Assembly: GCF_000403455.2 (NCBI RefSeq)
Contig: NZ_KE159719.1
Location: 189,993-231,592 of the forward strand
Direction of reading: 5' to 3'
Source: Dorea sp. 5-2
GTDB taxonomy: Bacteria; Bacillota; Clostridia; Lachnospirales; Lachnospiraceae
DNA: 41,600 nucleotides
This document shows, in pieces, positions 6,107 through 14,210 of the stretch. The position numbers were made by a program, and so were the translations under genes. The notes beneath the pieces were generated by a model. That model was not told the origin of the DNA, ran no database searches, and saw only the letters and a program-made list of their open reading frames with translations. Every line of letters begins with the position of its first letter. Position 1 is the first letter of the stretch.

Positions 6107-8182
6107 ATGAAGTTTAAAATTGTACATGAAATAAAAGGACGGATCCGGATACATATGGACTTAAAGAGGATATCGCCGAAGGATGCGGATATCCTCCAGT
6201 ATTATCTGCTAGAGCAGCCATGCGTTTTGGCCGTGAAAGTATATGAAAGGAACCAGGATGCGGCCATATGCTATACCGGGAAAAAAGAGGAGGTCATTTC
6301 TATCCTGCAGAGGTTTTCGTTCCGGGAGGGTTTGGCGCCGGAGCATGTCTGGCAGAATTCCGGAAGGGAATTAAACCGAAAATACCAGGAAAAAATTATC
6401 CAGAAAGTGGCCATGCGCATGGGAGCTAAGCTGTTTTTGCCTGTACCGGTCAGGTATGTTTTTATAGTCTGCAGATCAATAAAATATATCTGGAAGGGGA
6501 TCCGTGCGCTGGGGAAGGGGAAAATGGAAGTGTCCGTCCTGGACGGGACCGCGATCGCAGTATCCCTGCTGAGAGGGAATATCAGCACGGCGGGATCTGT
6601 CATGTTCCTGCTGGGCATTGGGGAAATATTGGAAGAGTGGACCCATAAAAAATCCGTGGATGACCTGGCAAGGAGCATGTCGCTGAATATCGGCAAAGTA
6701 TGGGTGATAGCGGATGGGAAAGAGGTCCTGGTAGATACGGACGAGGTAAGGCAGGGGGATTTCGTTGTGGTACGGATGGGAGGCGTCATTCCCTTTGACG
6801 GCGTGGTAACGGGAGGAAGCGGGGAAGTCAGCCAGGCATCCCTGACAGGGGAAGCCCTGCCGGTTTCCAGGGAAACGGGCGGCTATGTGTATGCGGGGAC
6901 CGTGCTAGAGGCAGGGGAGCTGGTAATCCAGGTGGCGGAAACCTCCGGTTCCAATAAATATGAAAAAATAGTCCGGATGATTGAGGAATCGGAACGGCTG
7001 AAATCCTCTGCGGAAAGCAGGGCGGCACATCTGGCAGACAGGCTGGTGCCCTATACGCTTCTGGGCGCGGCTTCTGTTTATCTGCTGACCCGGAACGCCC
7101 AGAAGGCATTATCCGTGCTGATGGTAGATTTTTCCTGCGCCCTGAAGCTGGCCATGCCGATAGCGGTATTATCGGCGATCCGGGAGGCAGGCATGCACAG
7201 GATTACCGTGAAGGGAGGGAAGTTTTTAGAGAGGGTTGCGGAAGCGGATACCATCATTCTGGATAAAACAGGAACCATCACCAGGGCGCACCCAACCGTG
7301 GCAGAAATCGTGCCGTTTCACCAGGAGAGCCGGGAAGAGCTGCTTGGGCTTGCGGCATGCCTGGAGGAGCACTTCCCGCATTCCATGGCAAGGGCAGTTG
7401 TGCGGGAGGCGCAGAAGCGGGGGATTGACCATGAAGAGAGACATTCTAAGGTGGAATATATTGTGGCTCATGGGATTTCGTCGATGGTTGACGGAAGCAG
7501 GGTGGTCATAGGGAGCTACCATTTTGTGTTTGAAGATGAAGGCTGCCGGATACCGGAAGGGATGGAGCAGAGATTTGAAGGGCTCCCGGAAGAATATTCC
7601 CATCTCTACATGGCAGTAGACGGGAAGCTGGCCGCCGTCATCTGCATTGAAGATCCGCTCCGGGAGGAGGCCGCGGATGTGGTCGCATCCTTAAAAAAAT
7701 CCGGTTTCCGGAAAATTGTCATGATGACAGGCGACAGCGAAAGGACAGCCCGTTCCATTGCGTTAAAAGCCGGCGTGGACGAATATTATTCCGAAGTGCT
7801 GCCGGAGGATAAGGCGGCCTTTGTTGAAAGAGAAAGGGCGGAAGGGAAAAAGGTTGTCATGGTAGGGGACGGCATGAATGATTCGCCGGCGCTTTCGGCT
7901 GCGGACGCAGGGATTGCAATCAGCGACGGGGCGCAGCTTGCCAGGGAGATTGCCGACATTACGGTGGACGCGGACCATTTATCCGGGCTTGTGGACTTAA
8001 AATCAATCAGCGACAGGCTGGCAGTACGGATCCGGAAGAACTATTTTGGCATTATCGGCATTAATTCCGCACTGATCTTATTGGGCGCCGGCGGCCTGAT
8101 ACAGCCGACAGTGTCTGCTTTTGTACATAATGCCTCTACCCTGGCAATCAGCCTGAACAACATGAAAAACCTGCTGGACTAG
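6107..8182 (+). CDS. fezB: P1B-type metal ATPase, FezB-like (P1B-6 candidate)
   Basis: A 691-residue P-type ATPase that would pump a transition metal, probably ferrous iron, across a membrane. Motifs in order: an N-terminal domain with KGRIRIHM at about residues 10-17 (no CxxC metal site); TGEALP near 246; SCALKLAMP near 343 in place of the CPC/SPC metal-site motif; the phosphorylation site DKTGTIT near 386; HFPHS in the region of the usual HP pair; and GDGMNDSPAL near 587. An arginine-bearing N-terminus and the absence of CPC fit the P1B-6 group that includes FezB of ferrosomes, as I recall that literature. The ATG at 6107 has GGAGGG in front; an upstream GTG at 6080 lies inside the terminator stem. 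Confidence 0.85.
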   Translation: MKFKIVHEIKGRIRIHMDLKRISPKDADILQYYLLEQPCVLAVKVYERNQDAAICYTGKKEEVISILQRFSFREGLAPEHVWQNSGRELNRKYQEKIIQKVAMRMGAKLFLPVPVRYVFIVCRSIKYIWKGIRALGKGKMEVSVLDGTAIAVSLLRGNISTAGSVMFLLGIGEILEEWTHKKSVDDLARSMSLNIGKVWVIADGKEVLVDTDEVRQGDFVVVRMGGVIPFDGVVTGGSGEVSQASLTGEALPVSRETGGYVYAGTVLEAGELVIQVAETSGSNKYEKIVRMIEESERLKSSAESRAAHLADRLVPYTLLGAASVYLLTRNAQKALSVLMVDFSCALKLAMPIAVLSAIREAGMHRITVKGGKFLERVAEADTIILDKTGTITRAHPTVAEIVPFHQESREELLGLAACLEEHFPHSMARAVVREAQKRGIDHEERHSKVEYIVAHGISSMVDGSRVVIGSYHFVFEDEGCRIPEGMEQRFEGLPEEYSHLYMAVDGKLAAVICIEDPLREEAADVVASLKKSGFRKIVMMTGDSERTARSIALKAGVDEYYSEVLPEDKAAFVERERAEGKKVVMVGDGMNDSPALSAADAGIAISDGAQLAREIADITVDADHLSGLVDLKSISDRLAVRIRKNYFGIIGINSALILLGAGGLIQPTVSAFVHNASTLAISLNNMKNLLD

Positions 8183-8312
8183 CGCAGAAGATGCATAAGG
8201 CGTCATTCAGAAGGCATCATAATAATAAAGAAAGATAACGGTGTTATGTTGGAAAAGGGTGATGGATGTATGAAGGCTTCTATCGCAGAGCGAACCTGAG
8301 ATTCAAATTGTG

Positions 8313-8350
8313 AATTTACGGCGGGAGACTAAATTGTACCGCCGTAAATT
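8313..8350. repeat. 12-bp perfect inverted repeat
   Basis: AATTTACGGCGG at 8313-8324 pairs perfectly with CCGCCGTAAATT at 8339-8350 across a 14-base loop. It lies in the 313-bp gap after the ATPase. No T-run follows, so it may be an operator or an RNA structure rather than a terminator. No gene is visible in 8183-8495. Confidence 0.6.
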
Positions 8351-8448
8351 ATCATAAAGTTACAGTATGCTTTGATGATTGTATGAAACCCTGTATTGCA
8401 AATTCACTGCTTCTGGGTGAAGTTATACTTGTCCGTGCAGGTATGGTG

Positions 8449-8497
8449 AAAAAGAGGACGTTATCGTTGGAGTGTAGCGGATAACATCCTCTTTTTT
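8449..8497. terminator. Bidirectional terminator between the ATPase and dtxR
   Basis: AAAAAGAGGACGTTATC pairs with GATAACATCCTCTTTTT (16 of 17 positions), with a 14-base loop. T-runs occur on both strands at the stem ends. It ends the convergent metal operon and the dtxR operon, whose stop codon is at its edge. Confidence 0.88.
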
Positions 8498-8888
8498 ATT
8501 GATCTTTTAAAATTGATAAAATGCACTTTTTCATGGCATCATAGCTTTCCTGGCTGATGTCATGTTCCATTTTGCAGGCATCGGCGGCAGCAGTTTCAGG
8601 ATCTACGCCTAAGTGAACCAGCCAATCTGTCAGCAGATTGTGGCATTCATATACTTTTTCTGCAATTTCTTTCCCTGTTTCTGTCAGACTGATATAGCCA
8701 TCGCCTGATACCGTAATGTATTTCCTGGTCTTGAGGTTTTTCATTGCAACGCTTACGCTTGGTTTTGAAAAATCAAGCTCAGTGGCCACATCTATGGAAC
8801 GCACAACGGATAACCGCCTGCTCAGAATCAAAATGGTTTCCAGATAATCTTCGAGAGATTCCTCGGATTTGTGTTGAATATATCCCAT
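8496..8888 (-). CDS. DtxR/MntR-family metal-dependent repressor
   Basis: A 130-residue repressor. It contains the N-terminal winged helix (SLEDYLETILILSRR, then VATELDFSKPSVSVAMKNL) and the metal-binding/dimerisation domain (KVYECHNLLTDWLVHLGV, CKMEHDISQES) with the cysteine, glutamate and histidine positions expected for iron or manganese binding. It lacks the third SH3 domain, as MntR and many clostridial members do. The start is fixed by AAAGGAG. It is convergent with the ATPase operon and is the best candidate to bind the paired GTTAG...CTAAC palindromes, though that is inference. Confidence 0.9.
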   Translation of the reverse strand: MGYIQHKSEESLEDYLETILILSRRLSVVRSIDVATELDFSKPSVSVAMKNLKTRKYITVSGDGYISLTETGKEIAEKVYECHNLLTDWLVHLGVDPETAAADACKMEHDISQESYDAMKKCILSILKDQ

Positions 8889-9058
8889 AAATTTCTCCTT
8901 TCACGAATTTGTAGCAGCTTCTCTGCCGTTTCCGGTATGATCCATGTCTGACCGGCTCTTTGAACGCTTTCGATACGGTTCTCTTTACGAAGGATTGCCG
9001 CCCGCCGTCTGGAGAGTCCCCATTTTTCGGCGGCTTCACTCGTTGAAATATATTTCAT
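8828..9058 (-). CDS. Small excisionase-like helix-turn-helix protein
   Basis: A 76-residue protein starting MKYISTSEAAEKWGLSRRRA, then RIESVQRAGQTWIIPETAEK, the MerR/excisionase-type HTH that is common as a short DNA-binding protein in Clostridia. AAGGAG lies 9 bases before the ATG at 9058. It overlaps the start of dtxR by 61 bases in another frame, so its last 20 residues may be read-through beyond an original stop. Both genes share the promoter at 9090-9118. Confidence 0.68.
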   Translation of the reverse strand: MKYISTSEAAEKWGLSRRRAAILRKENRIESVQRAGQTWIIPETAEKLLQIRERRNLWDIFNTNPRNLSKIIWKPF

Positions 9059-9089
9059 GACAGTCGCTCCTTGTTTCTTTGCTATATCT

Positions 9090-9118
9090 ATTATATTCAC
9101 ATCGGAGAATAACATCAA
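9090..9118 (-). promoter_or_regulatory. Sigma-A promoter of the HTH-dtxR operon
   Basis: On the minus strand, TTGATG (9118-9113) and TATAAT (9095-9090) are separated by 17 bases. The ribosome site of the HTH gene lies about 20 bases further on. Confidence 0.75.
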
Positions 9119-9316
9119 GGAATTTCCCTGAAAATTCGGAGATACATAGATTATATTCTTTAAAAGTTGGTCTGAGCCGGTTTAAACATAATGCTAAATA
9201 TCAGAAACGATATTTGTAAAAACGCCCAAGAATTTCATCCGTCGAAAGATTTCTTTCACATTATCTTTCAAAGCGTAAAACAGATCGGAAGCATATAGCT
9301 GACAGGTACAAAAAAT

Positions 9317-9358
9317 CATCAAATGAAATGAAAAATGAAAGCAGTATTTCATTTGATG
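9317..9358. promoter_or_regulatory. 13-bp inverted repeat upstream of the glucarate operon
   Basis: CATCAAATGAAAT at 9317-9329 is perfectly complementary to ATTTCATTTGATG at 9346-9358 across 16 bases. It lies about 190 bases upstream of garR in an otherwise gene-free 430-bp stretch. The AT-rich stem has no T-run, so an operator or upstream activating site for the operon's PrpR-like regulator is a reasonable guess. I found neither a convincing sigma-54 promoter nor a clear sigma-A promoter in this stretch. Confidence 0.55.
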
Positions 9359-9549
9359 AATGTGTGGGAAGATACTACAAAATTAAGCCGGAGAACTTAT
9401 CAGATCCATCAATAGATTTTTTGCCTGGTTCTTTTTAAAATGATTACATCAACGCAAGGCGCAGGCGTGAAGAAAAGAAAGAATAAACGACAGCTGTTAT
9501 GGATAACATTATCATTTACTAAAAAAGTCAGGATAAGGAGAGTGGAACA

Positions 9550-10437
9550 ATGAAAATTGGATTTATCGGTCTTGGAATTATGGGAAAGCCTATGAGCAAG
9601 AATCTTATAAAGGCAGGTTATGAGCTGGTGGTTTGCAACAGGAGCCGTTCCAGTGTGGAGGAATTGGCGGCGCTTGGAGCACAGGCGGCAGACAGTCCGG
9701 CGGACGTGGCGTCGAAATGTCAGGTGATCATTACTATGCTGCCGAATTCGCCGCAGGTACGCCAGGTCTGCCTGGGTGAAAACGGAATCCTTGAGACGGC
9801 GGGAGCCGGTGCGGTGGTAATCGATATGAGTTCCATCGATCCGGTAGAATCGAAAGCCATCGGAGAAGAGCTGGCAAAGAAAGGAATCCATATGATGGAC
9901 GCCCCGGTCAGCGGCGGGGAGCCGAAAGCGATCGATGGAACCCTCTCTGTTATGGCGGGCGGTGAGAAAGAGGATTTTGACAAATACTATGATCTGCTGA
10001 TGGCAATGGCAGGCTCTGTCGTATATGTAGGGGCTCTGGGCTCCGGGAATGTGGCAAAGCTTGCGAATCAGGTCATTGTAGCGGTGAATATCGCGGCAGT
10101 TTCCGAGGCGCTGACTCTGGCAGTAAAAAGCGGCGCCGATCCGGATCTGGTATATCAGGCGATCCGAGGCGGTCTGGCAGGGTCCACGGTTATGGACGCA
10201 AAAGCCCCGATGATGATGGCGCACAATTTCAAGCCGGGTTTCCGTATCGAACTGCATATCAAGGATCTGAATAATGCGTTGAATGCTGCGCATGCTGTCA
10301 GCGCTCCGGTACCTTTTACCTCACAGGTTATGGAGATCATGCAGGCTCTTAAGGCGGATGGAAATGAGAAGGATGACCACAGCGCAATTGTGAAATATTA
10401 TGAAAAGATCGCGGATACCTCCGTTGAGAAGAAATAG
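9550..10437 (+). CDS. garR: 2-hydroxy-3-oxopropionate (tartronate semialdehyde) reductase
   Basis: A 295-residue cytosolic NAD(P)H-dependent reductase that turns tartronate semialdehyde into D-glycerate. The Rossmann motif GFIGLGIMGKPMSKNL opens the protein. MMDAPVSGGEPKA near residue 117 is the substrate loop, and GNVAKLANQ near 165-173 holds the catalytic lysine of the beta-hydroxyacid dehydrogenase family. Length is normal. The ATG follows AAGGAGAG. It is the first gene of the glucarate operon, 30 bases before the permease gene. Confidence 0.93.
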   Translation: MKIGFIGLGIMGKPMSKNLIKAGYELVVCNRSRSSVEELAALGAQAADSPADVASKCQVIITMLPNSPQVRQVCLGENGILETAGAGAVVIDMSSIDPVESKAIGEELAKKGIHMMDAPVSGGEPKAIDGTLSVMAGGEKEDFDKYYDLLMAMAGSVVYVGALGSGNVAKLANQVIVAVNIAAVSEALTLAVKSGADPDLVYQAIRGGLAGSTVMDAKAPMMMAHNFKPGFRIELHIKDLNNALNAAHAVSAPVPFTSQVMEIMQALKADGNEKDDHSAIVKYYEKIADTSVEKK

Positions 10438-10467
10438 CAGTAAAATGAAATATACGAGGTGGGAAAA

Positions 10468-11868
10468 ATGAGTGAATCTACACGAATGATGTTAGGTCTG
10501 ATCCTGGGTATCGTTATTATGGTACTCCTGGTATCGAAGACGAAGGTACATACATTTATTGCACTGCTTGCGGCATGCTGTATCGCAGGTATCATCGGCG
10601 GGATGCCTTTCGTGGATGCAGCGCAGGACGACGGCACCGTGATAACCGGGCTGGTGACGGCGATTCAGGACGGATTCGGAAATACGTTAAAAAGCACGGG
10701 TATCATCATAGGCCTTGGAGTTATGATGGGCGGTATCCTGGAGAAATCCGGGGCTGCCGAGAGGATGGCATACTCCTTTATCAAGGCGGTCGGCAAAAAG
10801 AAAGAGGAATGGGCGCTGGCGATCACAGGATGGTTTATCTCGATTCCGGTGTTCGCGGATTCGGCGATCGTCATCTTTGCTCCGTTGTGTAAAGCGATCT
10901 CAAAGGTTACAGGCAAATCACTGGTCGGCCTTGCACTTGCAATGGCAGCCGGTCTTCAGCTGACGCATTGCCTGGTTCCTCCGACACCGGGACCGACGAC
11001 GGCCGCGACCATGCTGGGTGTTGACGTGGGACAGATGATCATCTTTGGTTCCCTGATCTCGATTCCGATGTTGATCGCAGCGGTCCTGTATTGTCAATGG
11101 CTGGGAAAGAAGATCTACCAGATCCCGACAGATGACGGCGGCTTCGAGAGAAAAGAGTACAAGAAAGAATACATCAAGTCGATGGAAGAACTGGATGGTA
11201 TGATCGGGCAGAAAAATCTTCCCGGACTGTGGATGTCCATTGCACCGATTGTAGTCCCGCTGGTATTGATTCTTGCGAATACGATATTGGGAATGGCAGG
11301 AATCAAGATTGGGCTTCTTTCCTTCCTTGGAGTTCCGATCATTGCTCTTGCGATCGGTACGCTGATCGCAGTCTACGGTCTGATGAAAAAGAATGACAAC
11401 AAAGAAGTCCTGGGAATTATGGATGACGCGATCAAAAGCACGGGTATCATTATGCTGATCACAGGTGCAGGCGGTTCCCTTGGAAATGTAATTAAGGTCA
11501 GCGGTATCGGCGACGCCCTTGGGGAAGCGGTTATGGCGCTGCCGCTTCCGGCGATCCTGATTCCGTTCATCATCGCGGCATTGATGCGTATTGCCCTTGG
11601 TTCCGCGACCGTAGCGATCACGACGGCGGCGTCTCTTTCCGCATCCCTGATGGGAGTGATATCTGTAAGCCCGCTTCTGATGTCCGTCTCCTGCTGTGTT
11701 GGAGCGATCTCATTCTCGTATTTTAACGACAGCGGCTTCTGGGTATGGAACGGAATGTTCGGCGTATCGGAGCTTAAGGACCAGATCCGCTGTAAGACGG
11801 CGATCTCTCTGATCATGGCGGCGGTAGGTATTGTAGAACTTTTGATTTTGTCAATTTTCATGCATTGA
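10468..11868 (+). CDS. GntP-family gluconate/sugar-acid:H+ symporter
   Basis: A 466-residue permease with many hydrophobic segments. It carries the GntP signatures LQLTHCLVPPTPGPTTAA (near residue 165), FADSAIVIFAPLCKAIS, and SATVAITTAASLSASL near the C-terminus. The family imports gluconate and related sugar acids with protons. In this operon D-glucarate or galactarate is the likely substrate, which is inference. The ATG at 10468 after GAGGTGGGA is preferred over an in-frame GTG at 10459. Confidence 0.92.
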   Translation: MSESTRMMLGLILGIVIMVLLVSKTKVHTFIALLAACCIAGIIGGMPFVDAAQDDGTVITGLVTAIQDGFGNTLKSTGIIIGLGVMMGGILEKSGAAERMAYSFIKAVGKKKEEWALAITGWFISIPVFADSAIVIFAPLCKAISKVTGKSLVGLALAMAAGLQLTHCLVPPTPGPTTAATMLGVDVGQMIIFGSLISIPMLIAAVLYCQWLGKKIYQIPTDDGGFERKEYKKEYIKSMEELDGMIGQKNLPGLWMSIAPIVVPLVLILANTILGMAGIKIGLLSFLGVPIIALAIGTLIAVYGLMKKNDNKEVLGIMDDAIKSTGIIMLITGAGGSLGNVIKVSGIGDALGEAVMALPLPAILIPFIIAALMRIALGSATVAITTAASLSASLMGVISVSPLLMSVSCCVGAISFSYFNDSGFWVWNGMFGVSELKDQIRCKTAISLIMAAVGIVELLILSIFMH

Positions 11869-11903
11869 TACATGTTGATACATATTGATATAATTGATAC
11901 ATA
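11865..11903 (+). repeat. Four near-tandem TTGATA repeats between gntP and the aldolase gene
   Basis: The unit TTGATACATN recurs at 11865, 11875, 11885 (TTGATATAA) and 11894, about every 10 bases. The first copy contains the stop codon of the permease gene. One-turn spacing would place all copies on one face of the helix. It could be an intercistronic binding site, an RNA-processing region, or slipped-strand product. Confidence 0.6.
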
Positions 11904-11919
11904 GGGGTAGGAGATTATG

Positions 11920-12819
11920 ATGAATACAGGGTTTTTAAAGGGTGTAATCGTGCCGATCATCACTCCGATTGATGAAAATGAACGAATCGATGAGAAGGCA
12001 CTGAGAGAACAGGTAGATTATGTGATCGAAGGCGGCATCTTAGGGGTGCTTGCCTTCGGAAGCAACGGAGAATTCTATGTCATCGAAGAAGATGAGATGG
12101 AACGTGGGCTTAAGATCATGGTAGAGCAGGCAGCGGACAGGGTACCGGTTTATCTGGGGATTGGGGCTATCAGTACGAAGAAATGCGTCCGTCTTGCGAA
12201 GATGGCAAAGGCCTTTGGGGCAGCGGGGATCTCCGTGCTGCAGCCGATGTTCTTAAAGCCGACGGAGACAGAGCTTTTCCTGCATTTTAAGACCATCGCA
12301 GAGGCGGTTCCGGATATGCCGATGCTTCTGTATAACAATCCGGGCCGTGTAGGTTATACGATGTCAGGCAGCCTGGTGGACCGTCTCGCCCATGAGGTGG
12401 AGAACATTGTCGGGATGAAGGATACCAGCGGTGATATGACGCAGACTGCCGAGTTTATCCGCAGGACGAGAGACGTGGACTTCAAGGTGTTCGGCGGGAA
12501 GGATACATTACTATATGCATCTCTCTGCCACGGCGCGGCAGGCGGTGTATGTACGGCAGGGAATTTCATGCCGGAGCTGATCACGGATATTTACAACAAA
12601 TATATCGCCGGTGATCTTGAGGGCGCTCTGGAAGCACAGTTCAAACTGAATCCGGTCCGTCTGTCTATGGACGGCGCCAGCTTCCCGGTTGCGGCGAAGG
12701 ATATGGCAAATTTAAGAGGAAGAAATGTGGGGCGTCCCTATTCTCCGAACCTTGCCACCCCGGAAGGACCGGCACTTGAGAAGATGAAGACGGAGATGAA
12801 GAAGGCAGGGCTGATTTAA
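11920..12819 (+). CDS. Dihydrodipicolinate synthase-family aldolase
   Basis: A 299-residue class I aldolase/lyase of the DapA/NAL superfamily. GVIVPIITPIDENERIDEKA opens the barrel, FGSNGEFYVI is the pyruvate-binding loop, LYNNPGRVGY near residue 137 gives the catalytic tyrosine, and the lysine of GMKDTSGD near 166 forms the Schiff base. In a glucarate operon with garR and garK but no HpaI-type garL, it most likely cleaves 5-keto-4-deoxyglucarate into pyruvate and tartronate semialdehyde. Decarboxylating 5-dehydro-4-deoxyglucarate dehydratase is the alternative but would not need GarR. The ATG at 11920 has better spacing from AGGAG than the one at 11917. Confidence 0.88.
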   Translation: MNTGFLKGVIVPIITPIDENERIDEKALREQVDYVIEGGILGVLAFGSNGEFYVIEEDEMERGLKIMVEQAADRVPVYLGIGAISTKKCVRLAKMAKAFGAAGISVLQPMFLKPTETELFLHFKTIAEAVPDMPMLLYNNPGRVGYTMSGSLVDRLAHEVENIVGMKDTSGDMTQTAEFIRRTRDVDFKVFGGKDTLLYASLCHGAAGGVCTAGNFMPELITDIYNKYIAGDLEGALEAQFKLNPVRLSMDGASFPVAAKDMANLRGRNVGRPYSPNLATPEGPALEKMKTEMKKAGLI

Positions 12820-12854
12820 GTTATAATGGATGAAGTAGAAAGGAAGGCATAGCC

Positions 12855-14180
12855 ATGAGAAAAATTGTAAAGATGGAAGTATACCCTGTAGCTGGAAAGG
12901 ATTGTATGGAGCTGAATTTAAGCGGCGCCCATGCACCGTATTTTACAAGAAACATTGTGATCCTGCATGCGGATAACGGTGATACCGGCGTGGGAGAGGT
13001 TCCCGGCGGCGGGAAGATCAAGAATGCACTTGAGGAATGTATTCCGCTTGTGGAAGGGACGAACCTTGCGGAGTATAAGAGTACCCTTCTGAAGGTAAAG
13101 AAATATCTGGACGCCAAAGGGGAGGAGGATGTCCGCGGCGAGCAGACCTTTGACCTCCGTACCGGCGTCCATGTGATCACGGCGATCGAGGCGCCCTGCC
13201 TGGATTTGATGGGTAAGATGCTTCATGTTCCGGTGTGCGAACTCCTTGGAGACGGGCAGCAGAGGGATCAGGTGCGGATGCTTGGCTATCTCTTCTTCGT
13301 GGGTGACCGCAAGAAGACCGACCTTCCTTATGATGAGGAGCCAAACGCAGAGTGCGAATGGTACCGGATCCGCCATGAAGAGGCGCTGACTGCCGATAAG
13401 ATCGTGGCATTTGCCAGGGCGACGAAGGAAAAATACGGTTTCCAGGATTTCAAGCTGAAGGGCGGCGTCCTTGCGGGAAATGAAGAGATGGATGTGATCC
13501 GCGCCATGAAGAAGGAGTTCCCGGATGCAAGGATCGATCTGGATCCCAACGGCGGGTGGCTTCTTGAGGAAGCGGTAGAGTATGTGAAGGGTATGCAGGG
13601 AATCCTGACTTACTGCGAAGATCCGTGCGGGGCGGAAGGAGTATATTCCGGACGCGAGGTGATGAGCGAGTTCAGAAGGAGAACTGGTTTCCCGACGGCG
13701 ACGAACATGATCGCGACGGACTGGCGTCAGGTGGGACATTCCCTGGAGTCGCAGGCGGTAGATATTATTCTCGCGGATCCGCATTTCTGGACCATGAGCG
13801 GTTCTGTGAGAGTAGCCCAGATGTGCCATGATTTCGGTTATACCTGGGGATCTCACTCCAATAACCATTTCGACATCTCGCTGGCAATGTTTACCCAGGT
13901 GGGAGCAGCGGTTCCAGGTGAGTATAATGCATTAGATACACACTGGATCTGGCAGGAGGGTATCGAGCGTCTGACGAAGGAGCCGCTTCAGATCGTGGAC
14001 GGATGCGTGGCAGTTCCGAAGAAGCCGGGACTTGGAATCGAAGTGGATATGGAGCAGGTGAAGAAAGCACACCAGTTATATCTGGATAACTGTCTTGGCG
14101 GCAGGGATGACTCGGCCGGCATGCAGTATCTGATCCCGGGTTGGAAGTTTAACCCGAAGAAGCCTTGCCTTGTGAGATGA
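12855..14180 (+). CDS. gudD: Glucarate dehydratase
   Basis: A 441-residue enolase-superfamily enzyme that dehydrates D-glucarate (and L-idarate) to 5-keto-4-deoxyglucarate. Visible active-site elements in order are KLKGG near residues 200-204 (catalytic lysine), DPNGGW near 229 and CEDPCG near 255 (magnesium ligands), [10 protein letters not shown] near 283, and [14 protein letters not shown] near 333-346 (general-base histidine). The length matches GudD. AGAAAGGAAGG lies before the ATG. It follows the aldolase gene after 35 bases and produces that gene's likely substrate. Confidence 0.95.
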   Translation: MRKIVKMEVYPVAGKDCMELNLSGAHAPYFTRNIVILHADNGDTGVGEVPGGGKIKNALEECIPLVEGTNLAEYKSTLLKVKKYLDAKGEEDVRGEQTFDLRTGVHVITAIEAPCLDLMGKMLHVPVCELLGDGQQRDQVRMLGYLFFVGDRKKTDLPYDEEPNAECEWYRIRHEEALTADKIVAFARATKEKYGFQDFKLKGGVLAGNEEMDVIRAMKKEFPDARIDLDPNGGWLLEEAVEYVKGMQGILTYCEDPCGAEGVYSGREVMSEFRRRTGFPTATNMIATDWRQVGHSLESQAVDIILADPHFWTMSGSVRVAQMCHDFGYTWGSHSNNHFDISLAMFTQVGAAVPGEYNALDTHWIWQEGIERLTKEPLQIVDGCVAVPKKPGLGIEVDMEQVKKAHQLYLDNCLGGRDDSAGMQYLIPGWKFNPKKPCLVR

Positions 14181-14210
14181 TCGAATTAATAGACGAAGGA
14201 GTATTATCAG

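Noticed and set aside
9359..9549. Search for a sigma-54 promoter before garR
   Set aside because: No TGGCAC-N5-TTGC match was seen, and the regulator has lost the sigma-54 contact loop.
9409..10293. A 294-residue open frame on the minus strand opposite garR
   Set aside because: It is the mirror of a well-conserved reductase gene and has no family features, and no ribosome site. The plus-strand protein explains the codon pattern.
12918..13868. A 316-residue open frame on the minus strand opposite gudD
   Set aside because: Antisense to a gene with all catalytic residues of glucarate dehydratase; the sequence is rich in H, R and P and looks non-native.
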